This document shows, piece by piece, positions 1-10,297 of a stretch of DNA of 64,000 nt. The notes under the pieces were generated by a model. That model had not been told where the DNA came from, did not search any database, and saw nothing but the letters and a program-made list of their open reading frames with translations. Source of the DNA: Gossypium raimondii (lineage: Eukaryota; Streptophyta; Magnoliopsida; Malvales; Malvaceae); the NCBI RefSeq assembly GCF_025698545.1, contig NC_068571.1:34195733-34259732 (forward strand), in the 5' to 3' direction. A program made the translations under genes and the position numbers. The stretch's first letter is position 1. Each line of letters begins with the position of its first letter.

Positions 1-1343
1 AGCGGTTTTAATTCAATCTCTTTTGATTTAGTCTCCTCTTTTTGTTTGCTACATTGTTCATCTCAAATGCCTAATTGAAACCCATAAATAAGCTTAAATT
101 TAACAAAATTATAAATCTAGAATAATGTCTGGGTTCACAACACAAACTTTGATAACCTTACTCTTTACTACAAAGATAGTACTAGTTTCAGACTCTAGAG
201 TTCTCATGTCTTTAATATTTCCAATTTTGTCAATTGAATGAAAGAAAGAATAGAGTGGAAGATACTATTGAAAGTCATTTTGGTTACAAAAATTTAAAAG
301 CATCTTTATATTTACATTTTAAAATTTTAATATTTTTAAATATTTTTTATAATTTTATAATTAGGACTAAAATGAAAAATCTTGTAAATATTGAGGGCTA
401 AATTTGTTATTTTTAAAATTTAAAATCAAATTGATAGAATGTGTAAACATTAGAAAAATCGTGATAGACTTCTATTAGGGAATTAATGGAGAGTGACTAA
501 AATATTTAATTTTGAAAAAGTGAGTGGCTAAAATGAAAAAAAAAAATAATTGTGTGACCAAAATAGAACGACCTAAATTCTATCCATATAATTTGGTGGG
601 AAAATATTTGATACACTCTCGATTGCACAAGTCCCATACACCATGAGTGAATAATAACATAACAAGTCATCATTAAATAAAATAAAATAGTAGATGACTT
701 ATAAATAAATATTAATAACTTTATTTAAATATAATTAAATAACATAACAATTATAAATAAATGCTAAAACCCTAAATTCAAGATTCTAGACCTCAAACCC
801 AAAACTCTAAATTCGAGAATTATTAATATTTATTTATAACTGTTATGATTATATGATTATGTTTAAATAAATTTATTTCGCTACTATATATTTATTGTTA
901 TTATTTTAAATGTTATCATTCATCAATGGCACATCAACGTAATGAAACCATTTTAATGAATTATATAAATATTTATATAATTTTACTAATTCTAACCATT
1001 CACTTTCATACATAGCACTTTTATTATATACTCCAGTTCAAATCAATAATGGTATCAATGCACATCAGGCATCAAAATCATAAACACTATTATTAAATGA
1101 ACATAAGAGCTTTCAAATTTTGATAAAACGTTGTTAACCTACAACTCTTTAGAAAAGAGCTTATTTGGTTTTTGATTAATGAAAGCTAGTAGCATCTTCT
1201 AAAGTTAAAAGGAAAAATCAAATGTTAAGAAAACTGGGAATCTATTCTGTCCGCCTGAAACAAGAGAGAACTGCAGAGATCATAAAGGACCAACATTTGT
1301 CGTAGGAAGAATGAAATCCTTTTCATGGATGCCTCCTCAGAGA
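1..1343. other. AT-rich intergenic DNA downstream of the response regulator
   Basis: No coding region was recognised. The stretch is AT-rich and holds a foldback element (listed separately) and, at about 360-590, a dispersed repeat whose short phrases (such as GACTAAAAT and GTAAACATTAG) recur at 43870-44190. The last few hundred bases probably contain the 3' UTR of the minus-strand response regulator gene, but no poly(A) site could be fixed. Confidence 0.5.
640..935. repeat. Foldback (MITE-like) AT-rich inverted repeat
   Basis: The arms at about 700-765 and 825-890 are imperfect reverse complements of each other (for example AACAATTATAAATAAAT on the left and ATTTATTTATAACTGTT on the right). 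The loop of about 60 bases is richer in C and holds CCTAAATTC-type phrases. Weaker complementarity continues outward to about 640 and 935. The shape suits a MITE or a transcribed hairpin. No target-site duplication was defined, so the ends are approximate. Confidence 0.4.
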
Positions 1344-3089
1344 TTAGATACTCAATGTCTCTAACCTGTTGTTTCATAAAAACAATATAACAATAATCGG
1401 TATATTAACTATTTGTTTGTGTTCTTCATAATCATAAAAAAAATTAAGTTAGAATGTACTGAAACGTAAGAATCTGACCTTGGAAATCCTCCATGAAAGA
1501 AGTCCCCTTGATCATATTGTCTAACCAAAACCGATGGCTCATAAATCAATTGATTGACAGATGAATCATCCACAGATGAAATCGGGTTTGAAAGCTCAGA
1601 AACATTAACCCCTACGTTTCTGTACAAATGTTCTACATTTGAGGTGGGAACATCATTTTGGAATAACAAGTTTGGTTGAGAGAGATCATTGGTAGACAAC
1701 TCAGTTGGGAAACATTGAGTTGAATCTGGAACGACTGAGTCATTGATGGTACATGGTTGTGGGGTGATCATGAGATTTTGCATCGGAAGTTGATTGCAGG
1801 AACTGCCTGTGGCTGTGGGTTGTTGAAATTGGAGGTTGAACTGGTTAAATGAAGAAGCTTGGCCAATGGAGGGATTTAGATTTACATCTCTGTTATCAGC
1901 CAAGGGTTGACCACCTCCCTTTCGAAGATGCAAACGATATTTCTGCAATTTGTAGGTAACTTCATTTATTGATCAAATGATGCTATGATTCTTGAATACT
2001 GTATATATATAGGATATGTTTACCTGAAGATGACTGGCAATATTTGCTCTTGAAAGACCAGTAACATTCATAGCTTGCATACGCTCCAAAATTTTCTTAG
2101 GAACAGCCTCTGGAAGACAAGTGATAAGCATATTAATTTCCATTAATGAATGGTAAAGATATAGCAATAGAGAATTGTTCATACGTTGACGTAGTTGATT
2201 TACAGCAATAACAAATATGTCATGGAGCTCTTGTGTCCAAATCACCCTTGGCTTCTTTGCAGTGGTGACTTCCTCGGATAATTCCCCCTCGTCATCTTCA
2301 TCATCTTCATCTTCATCATCATTTTCTCTTGCTCGCTTCAAGATTCTTCTCTCTCTGGCAGGCATTTGATCAACAGCATTCTTAGCTTGTTTTAATAGCA
2401 ATGTCCTGCCGGTAGCATGAATGTTCCCACGCAGCTGCTGAAAATCTCCCAAGGCACGTTGTCTCTTGCGAACAACATGCTGCCAAATGAGTCGAACCGC
2501 TTCCATTTGAACTGGTTTCACCAAATAATCACAAGCTCCATGGATTATACCTTTCATAATAACTCCTTTTCCATCATCCGAAGACATCACTGTGCAACAT
2601 AAACATGAATTAATATAGGTTGATGATAAGAAGGAAACTGTTAACATGTTTATTTATTTTACTTACTAACAACTGGCAAGTCCATCTCTAATCCAATGAT
2701 CTCAAGAAGCTTCAGTCCATCCATTTCAGGCATATGTAAATCACATAGCACAATATCAAATCTGTTCTTGTCTTCTCGAAGCAAAGCAAGGGCGTGTCTT
2801 GCCAGCTGACATGTGGTAACTGAATTCACCCATTAAAATTAGAAACATATCTTGACAGTAATCAAATTTCAACCAAACATTTTTGAATTCAGAAACCAAA
2901 ACTATGAAACAAGAAACCCTAAACAAAAACGCATTATTGAAGTCACAATGAACAAGATACATGCTTAAAAATACCTTCATAAGAAAGCTTTCGAAGCATT
3001 GTTTCCAAAACAAGGAGACAAGTCCTGTTTTCATCAACAACGAGAACCTTCAAACCAGCCGGAAAGTCACCATCAAAGCCACCATCCAT
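1344..3089 (-). CDS. Type-B two-component response regulator (cytokinin-signalling transcription factor)
   Basis: Six exons on the minus strand: 3089-2975, 2819-2667, 2589-2185, 2109-2024, 1942-1479, 1365-1344. All introns are GT-AG and phases fit, giving about 414 residues. An N-terminal receiver domain (about residues 14-130) has the acidic pair in VLVVDEN, the phospho-acceptor Asp in [10 protein letters not shown] and the conserved Lys in LVKPV. An acidic linker ([13 protein letters not shown]) leads to a GARP/Myb-like DNA-binding domain from [12 protein letters not shown] to [13 protein letters not shown]; the rest is a Q/N/S-rich tail usual for trans-activation. In this family phosphorelay from histidine phosphotransfer proteins activates the protein in the nucleus. 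I started at 3089 because MDGGF precedes the receiver directly; an upstream in-frame ATG at 3152 would add residues unlike the family. The GARP domain is divergent. The short last exon is the least certain part. Confidence 0.85.
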
Positions 3090-3162
3090 TGCATTAAAGA
3101 AGCAGACAGTGTAAGTAGTAGCAATAACTTTTATTCCCACAACATACGTCATTTGAAAAGGG

Positions 3163-3172
3163 TATTTAAATA
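3163..3172 (-). promoter_or_regulatory. Putative TATA box of the response regulator gene
   Basis: TATTTAAATA lies about 75 bases upstream of the chosen ATG on the minus strand, a normal distance for a plant core promoter with a 40-50 base leader. The motif is nearly palindromic, so direction comes only from the gene position. Confidence 0.4.
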
Positions 3173-3801
3173 GTCTCCATTTGATATGAGGTAGTTGGGT
3201 TTTTTGTTTACTGATTCCTAGAAGTGAGATGATAAAGATGATTAGCGAGTGACTAGGGGTTTTTTCTGCGGAAAGTTGTTGGATATATTGTTTGATTTTT
3301 TCTTGAACTAGAGATGAGTAAAATAAGAGGAGCGACTGTCTAGGGTTTGTTTGATTTGGTTCGTTAAACAGGGGGGGGGGGGGGGTAGATGGAATCTAGA
3401 GTGTAGAGGTGTTATCGGCCAACGCCGACGATTGTTTTTCCTAATACATGCCCTGCCTTCACTCTTTCATTTATTATTATTTTCTTAAATTATTTACAAC
3501 TTTTCATCAATTTAATCACAAATGCATGGTTTTAAAAATGATTTTAGGATTTTGGGTTGGAGATGCCCCAATAACATGCAACTCACGACATCTGTATTAT
3601 ACGTGTAATATATCAGCTGTGAAGTTTGGATAATGTCGACAATTATATAACCCCTATCCTATACATTACAAATTTTTATCACCGTCTCATCCATTTTAAT
3701 CTCAACCTTTCTTTGGTTTGAAATCAAGGGTAATTTCTAATGTAAATGGAGCAAATTGTATTCTTTTAGTAATTAGAAAATAACAAATTCTTATTATCCT
3801 T
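3173..3801. other. Upstream region of the response regulator, no gene
   Basis: This should contain the promoter of the minus-strand regulator. A run of 15 G lies at 3371-3385, unusual in this AT-rich DNA and prone to sequencing error. No other gene was recognised. Confidence 0.4.
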
Positions 3802-4189
3802 CTAAATTAGCTCCCGCATAAAATGTGGGGTTCTGGATACCTATGAAACTTGTAGTAGCATGTCTGGCTATAAAATTCGTAACTGTGTTAGGAGCTCTAG
3901 GAATATAACGGATACAGATACTCCAATTTCTTTGTATCAACTTATGGATAGCTCGTAGTTCTATAAAATAACTATCAATAGCTTATCCAGCCAAAATTAT
4001 TTTCACCAAAAGGGCATTATCGCATTCAAGTTCAACCTGACGATATCTATTATCCCATAATAAATGTAGCCCTTCTGACATTGACATTACTTCAATCCTA
4101 AATACTTCGTCCTTCCTTAATACCATCGAATAGCCACGTAACCAATTTCCATCAGCATCTCTAATGACTCCCCAATTGCAGCCGAGAAA
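3802..4189 (-). pseudogene. RNase H-like (RVT_3 type) retroelement fragment
   Basis: Read on the minus strand, one frame runs for about 128 codons with a single internal stop near 3983. It begins GCNWGVIRDADGNWLRGYSM and contains SEGLHLLWDNRYRQVELECD and a later RYIPRAPNTVTNFIARHA. The order of G.VIRD..G, an E in the first helix, ECDN, and a late N..A..A helix is that of the plant RNase H domain found in LINE-derived and reverse-transcriptase-like proteins. There is no initiator Met or upstream reverse transcriptase, so it is a fossil of a non-LTR element or a retroposed RNase H gene. The single stop suggests modest age. Confidence 0.75.
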
Positions 4190-5444
4190 AATATAATTTG
4201 ACTCTTAGTGTAGGGGCTTCTATAATACTTTTACCAACTATTATTTATTTTTAACTAAATGCTCAAATTGGCCCAACTTTTTAAAGGTTGTTCACATAAG
4301 GGTCAAATCTTTCAAAATGTTTATATATGCTAAACCTTTATTAAAGTACTTACATGAAAGCCAAAACTTTCAAAGTGCTCAAATACGAGCCAACAGTTTT
4401 TGAAAGTGTTCTAGTAAGAGCCACACCTTTTTAAAAGTGTTCAAATAAGAGCTTCTCAAATACCGTAAATCAGGTCTAAAATTATGATTTTATTATTTTC
4501 TTTTATTTTTAAGCAATATTTGATTCAACTGTCGTGTATTTAATTCTAAATACGTTAGAATTAATCTAATTTTTTTCTCAAACTAGACTAAAGTGCATGA
4601 AAAGTTGAATCCTAATTTCAACATTTAGCCATTCTTTTATAAATAATTTTTATTTAAGTTTAATTATATACATATTTTAATATAATAACTATTTTTAAAA
4701 AATTAAAATTGTAAAATAAATTGCCAAGTCAATTGGATTTAAATAAGAGAAATACTCGGTCCATGAATATGCCTAATAAGCAATAATGATATAAAATAGC
4801 TTACATGATAACTTTTCTAATAAGTAATAATGATATAAAATAGCTTATATGATAAATTTTAGAAGGTATAATGTCAAAGTTAGCCTTTAATGTATATATC
4901 TTTTGTCAATTTGGTCTTCTTCTTCTTTTTGTTGAATTAAATCGGATCTCAACCTTTTAAAAGAGTCAAATTTGATCATATACCTTTTGAAAAATAGACA
5001 AAATGATGTGTTTTTGATGGAAATACCAACTAAAATATTAAATTTTAATGTGGTAGACTACATGACAATCCATGTGTACTTTATGCTACTTTTTTGAATT
5101 CTTATACTTTTTATATTATTTTCTATTTTTATAATTTTTAAATTATTTGTTGATGTGGCATATAAAACAAATAATGTCATATTAGCTTGAAGTGCATGCA
5201 GACTACCATGCAAGTTGTCACGCCAACAATGTTAAAAAAAATATTTTAGTTAGCATTTCCATTATAGAAAAGTAATTTGACTTTTTTTGAAAGGTTAACG
5301 ACTAAAATTAGCTTAAAAAAAGAATAATGGCTAAATTAACAGAAAATGTAAACATTGAGGACTAAATCTATCATTATGCCATTTTATAATTAGATGCCTA
5401 CAACAACGACAACAAACTAGATATGTAAGCTTTTTCTTTATAAT
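4190..5444. other. AT-rich intergenic DNA with degenerate repeats
   Basis: No coding sequence was recognised. About 4260-4450 shows four or five degenerate phrases with a spacing near 47 bases built on AAAGTGTTC and AAGAGCC. About 4770-4858 contains a clear direct duplication of some 45 bases (CTAATAAG.AATAATGATATA repeated once). The rest resembles decayed transposon sequence. Confidence 0.45.
4770..4858. repeat. Tandem duplication, two copies of about 45 bases
   Basis: The phrase AATAATGATATAAAATAGCT occurs twice, 45 bases apart, with matching flanks (CTAATAAGC / CTAATAAGT before and ATGATAA after). Differences are a few single bases, so this is a relatively recent local duplication. Confidence 0.7.
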
Positions 5445-5540
5445 TAGGGATGGAGAATGGAGCTAATTGGGATCAAAATCAAGCTCTCATGCCTACAATA
5501 TAGTGCTCTTGCCATTAGGCCAAGAGGTTGTTGGCAACTA
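5445..5540 (-). repeat. tRNA-like SINE fragment
   Basis: On the minus strand the sequence reads CTTGGCCTAATGGCAAGAGC, close to the A box of a tRNA gene. It is followed some 35 bases later by TTTTGATCCCAA, a degenerate B box. There is no intact acceptor stem, so it is not a functional tRNA. A tRNA-derived SINE remnant is the simplest reading. Confidence 0.35.
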
Positions 5541-5884
5541 GATATATGTTAGTTATGAAATATTTTAATACAAATTTAATTAATTATGATGATATTCAAC
5601 TTTGATTATCATTCGAATATTTTTATTAAGTTGATTTAAATAACAATATCTGCTTGATATTAAAATTTGTTGATACAAGTATTTAACAAGGAAGGAGATA
5701 GGAGGCAAGGGTGGTGATGACAAGAAGGTCGGTTCACCTTACTAGGCAAAGAGTCAAAGTAAGAGTAGTAATGAGAAGAGAGCTAAGGGTAGGAAAGGAA
5801 AACCATATGCTGGGTAGAATGCTTGAGGTTGTTAAAAGGGAGAGAAGATCCTTTTATCATCATGTTTTGGGGTATATATAAGGG
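5541..5884. other. Single-copy flank at the left edge of the triplication
   Basis: No gene was recognised. The sequence is purine-rich (AGGAGGCAAGG, GAGAAGAGAGC) and ends in TATATATAAGGGA just before the point where similarity to 31637 begins. It marks the left boundary of the segmental repeat. Confidence 0.4.
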
Positions 5885-7205
5885 AGGATCCCCTTGTTTG
5901 GTAGTTTCATGTCGCCAACAACTTTAGGATATGGTGAACTTGTAGTCGGCCAAGTGGTAAGGCTATTACACATTGGATGTTGTCAAGTGTAGAAATGCTT
6001 TGACACTCCCTTTACTGGGTAATGTGAGGTTATTAGTTTGAGTGGTCCTCTTTTAAGAAATAAGTGTGTACCTAAAAAGCGAGTGGCCTCATGGAGAGCC
6101 CACTATTTAATAGGCGGCTTAGTGGAGGATGAAGCATGCAAGTGGCTAGCCACCCAATGACCAATTGGATGGTGCAAGGCAAAAGGTTATCCATGGGTGC
6201 TTCTAGGTTGCTTCTTGTGATGTCACATGCCCAAGTTGGGGTAGGGGTATAATAAAATTCTTCAAATATCTATTTTTTTTTTGGTAATAACAGATTAGGT
6301 AAACCATTTAGTTATCACCCAACTTTTCATAAGTTTTCATTTTAATCACTTGTTAATTTGGGGTTGTCGCAACCATTTTTAGTTGAAATTCTAAAACCAG
6401 CTTGATGATATTTCAAAACATAGAAATTTTCTATTTATGAGAACACAAGGGTTTTAAATTAAAATAATAGTCGCTACTAATTTTTTTTTACTAGATGTGA
6501 TCGATCACTTACAAAATTACATTTTATAAAGAAATTTTAAGACCCTTTTAAAAAAATGACAATTTTAAGGTTCACATCGAAATCCAGAGAAATATTAAGT
6601 TTAAGAATTTGGTTACGCATAGGGAAGGTTATAGCACCCCTACAACACCCAAAATTGATACCTCGTTAATTACATGTTATCCAAAATTTCAAAATATGAA
6701 ATCTAATATTTATTTGTGATTCATCGAAGTATTCACATATAATAAAATAATTTTATTTTCGGGTGAATTAAAATCTCATAATGAAATGATTTACCATATT
6801 TTTAAGTGTCCATGAAAATACTGAAAATTTATCTTTTATTAATAAAAACTCATGAATTTACTCGACTTGAAAAAGAGTATCCCGTTATTAGTAAACATTA
6901 ATAAACTCCCCCTGAAACAGCGAAGGATTCCTCGTCCAATAAAGAGGACTTTTTTCTTTCTCTGCCTTTTTTCGATTTAATTAAACGTGTTGTGGATGGT
7001 GAGATTGAAGTGGCCGAATGGTTGTTGGAGGTTTGAGGGAGAGGCTTTAAGTTTGGTTTAGGGGTCAGTTGGGAGTTAATAGTGGTGAAGATAGTGATTG
7101 AGGTGGGAGCCTTGGTTGTTTGAGGATGAAGTTGGGTTAGTTAGGTGCCAAGGAAGGTTTGGTGGTGGCTCAGATATGCGGTGGTGATGGAGGTAATGGG
7201 TTAAG
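5885..7205. repeat. Segmental repeat unit 1, left module (no CACTA insertion)
   Basis: It starts GGATCCCCTTGTTTGGTAG and is repeated at 31637 onward and, truncated, from 16029. The TAG at 6620-6622 is the undisturbed target site of the CACTA element present in the other two units. No convincing gene is seen. Minus-strand reading frames near 7030-7200 are broken here, though a 71-codon frame stays open in the sister copies. Confidence 0.85.
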
Positions 7206-10200
7206 TGTAACACCCATTACCCGTATCCAACACCGGAATAAGATACGAGGCATTACCAAAACACATACACTTGTAAACGTATTAAACCGAGTTATAAAAT
7301 TTCATCTAAATTAAAACTTTCAAAATAATTAACATGCTTCTATAACTTTTCACAATATATCCTCAAAATATTATAATCATAATAATTAGGGCCTACGAGA
7401 CCCGATACATACTCATGCAATTCAATGCTTCATTTCCGTTTCATTCAATTCGCAATTTCTCATGCTCACAATTTAAATCATATCACTAGCAATTTTCATT
7501 TAATTCACGTACAATTCAATGACATTAAGTTCAACACTAATACGTATTTACCATTTATCTCAATGTTTATCGATTATACCATTCAATAACACATTTATGA
7601 AATTCTCAATTTTGCAATGAAAATATCACTTTAGCTTAAATAACAACATCATCCTGTTATAAATACACAGCCACTTATCCATTTGCTTTAATTCTTTTGG
7701 GCCCACTTGTCACTTACCATCCTTAATCAAATTAGGAAACGGTTACAGAAAATTGAGTACTTCACTTCCTCTTGGCCATAGTATAACTATGGTATTACGT
7801 ATGATCACTTATCACTTGTCCCTGATCAGATAAGTGTAGCTAGGCTACCACTTATCACTTTGTCACTTGATCAGATAAGTGTAGCTAAAGCTACCACTTA
7901 TCACTTTGTCACTTGATCAGATAAGAGGCTACCACTTATCACTTTGTCACTTGATCAGATAAGTGTAGCTAAAGCTACCACTTATCACTTTGTCACTTGA
8001 TCAGATAAGTGAAGCTAAGCTACCACTCATCACTTTGTCACTTGATCAGATAAGTGTAGCTAAAGCTACCACTTATCACTTTGTCACTTGATCAGAAGTA
8101 CTCAAATCCGGCGTTCCGCTCAATTTGATTATTTATTCAGTTTTCGCATTTTTATTCTATTCTCATTTCAACAATAAATATATATTTCATCATACATTAT
8201 ATAATTCATGAAATTAACATTTAATCATTAAATTTCGGCCATATGAACTTACTATTTGATTATCTTTCCACACTTGTTCCTATGCACATCACACAAGATA
8301 TAAACATATCATTCAACCATAGTTGCAAGCTAGTGTATTTAAACATAACTCCTTTTGGAACTAACCACATGATAAACCATTCATGACATTATTTCATGCC
8401 AAATCATATACCGAATATACCATACACACATACTATAAAATTTTATTTTCACACATGAGCTTAAACCATGACCAATAATATACAAATATAAGCATCATTC
8501 ATATTTCATCGTTTATCAGTTATAATCAAACATATGACCAATTATACACAAATAATTCTTATATTTCCCAATTTTCCTCCACCTCCTCTCCATTCCTCAT
8601 CCTTAATGTGTATAACACATTTAAACAACATTATTCGTACTTTCACTATTTTCTTGTATGTAAAATTCAAACTGTCTGTCTGAGTTAGAGTCACTAAATT
8701 ATTATTCCCCGGAGCTACAGAACTTAAAATTAAGATCCATAAATTTTCTCCAAAACTAGATTCACATATCTTCTTACCATAAAAATTTCAGAATTTTTGG
8801 TTTAGCCAAATAGTATAGTTTATTCTTTAAGGTTTCCCCTGTTTCGCTGTCTGACAGTTCTAACCTCTCTTCACTAAAAATTAATTATCTCATTGTAAAT
8901 AATTCGAATGATGTTTCCGTTTATTTATTTTGAAAATAGACTCATTAAGGATTCTAAGAATATAAACTATAACTCATAATTATTTTTATACAATTTTTAA
9001 CAATTTTCCAAATTCAGAACAGGGGATTTCGAACTCATTCTGACTCGGTCTAACTAAACTTCAAATATCTCAAAATTTACAATTTCATTACTTACACCGT
9101 TTCTTTTATTAGAAATTAGACTCAACAAGATTTAATTTCATATTTTATTCATCCTCTAATTAAATTCTCACAATTTTTGGTGATTTTTCAAAGTTAGACT
9201 ACTGCTGCTGTCCAAAAATGCTTTAGTGCAAAATGTTGATTCCCATTTTGCCCCAAATTTCACAGTTTATACAATTCGGTCCTTTCTCAATTAACCCCCA
9301 ATTAATCTAATTTTCTCAATTAATACTTTACCTAGACATTATAAGTTGTTACACAACTATTGAAATTCAGAATTTCCACATATAACTCTATCTTCAAACT
9401 CTTTTACTATTAGGCCCCAAACATTCACTTTCTATTCAATTCTTTAAATAAAATCAGCATATGAACAATTTAAAGCTCTAATTCCATGCTAAATCATCAT
9501 ATACTTCCAGCACATATTCATAGCAACTTTCAACTTCTTTCATAGAATCAAAAACTAATGAATTCAACAAACAAGTGGGCCTAGTTGTAAAAGTCACAAA
9601 AACATAAAATTTTCAAGAAATAATCAAGAATTGAACTTACCTGCAGTAAAAATAGGAAGAACCAGCTTAAGGAAACCCTTCTATGGTGTTTTGCTGATGA
9701 GAATGCAGAAAATAAAGAGAAATCTAGATAATTCCACTTTGGTCCTAACTTTATTAAGTAAATTTTGCAATATTCCAATTTTGCCCTTAATTCTCATTAC
9801 TTTGTTGCTGATTTCATGTCTTTGCCGTCCAGCCCAAATAGACCTTGGGTCTATTTGCCTTTCAAGCCCTCTTCCTTTTATCATTAAAGCTATTTAATCA
9901 TTTCCCATAATTTTGCATTTGTTACAATTTAGTCCTTTTTGTTCAATTAATTATCGGAACTTTAAAATTTCTTAACGAAACTTTAATACTAACTTTTTAA
10001 CACTACATAAATATTTATGGCTCGGTTTAAAATCCCCGAGGTCTCGATACCTCATTTTTTATTCTAATTATTTTAATATTTATTTCTACTGTACTATTCA
10101 TTATTTCAAAAATTTTCCTAACTTCACATTTAACTTATACTCACTAAATTAATAATATTTTCTACCCATTTGTCAAATTTAGTGATCTCGAATCACCGTT

Positions 10201-10297
10201 CCGACAGCACTAAAAATTCAGGCCATTACATTTTTCCTCGTCGGATTTGTGGTCCCAAAACTGCTGTTCTGACTAGACCCAAAATCACGCTGTTACA
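7206..10297 (-). mobile_element. Solo LTR of a long-LTR retrotransposon, about 3.1 kb
   Basis: The element begins TGTAACACCC and ends GCTGTTACA, a typical TG...CA LTR boundary. It is flanked by TTAAG (7201-7205) and TTAAT (10298-10302), a 5-bp target-site duplication with one change. Units 2 and 3 keep an uninterrupted GGGTTAAGGGTGCAG, showing the empty site. In the related copy near 14260 a primer-binding site (complement of TGGTATCAGAGC, mutated) lies to the left, so the element reads on the minus strand. No coding region is present. The family is probably gypsy-type, but without internal genes this is not certain. Confidence 0.85.
7802..8096. repeat. Minisatellite inside the LTR, about 45-bp monomers
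   Basis: About six to seven copies built on TGATCAGATAAGTGTAGCT, AAGCTACCACTTATCA and CTTTGTCACT. Each monomer is an imperfect palindrome: GATAAGTGTAGCT pairs with AGCTACCACTTATC. The arrays in the sister LTRs at 14863-15103 and 29084-29370 differ in copy number. Confidence 0.85.

Noticed and set aside
9581..9897. Open frames on both strands near the end of the solo LTR
   Set aside because: They lie inside a non-coding LTR and recur in the other LTR copies with frame differences.
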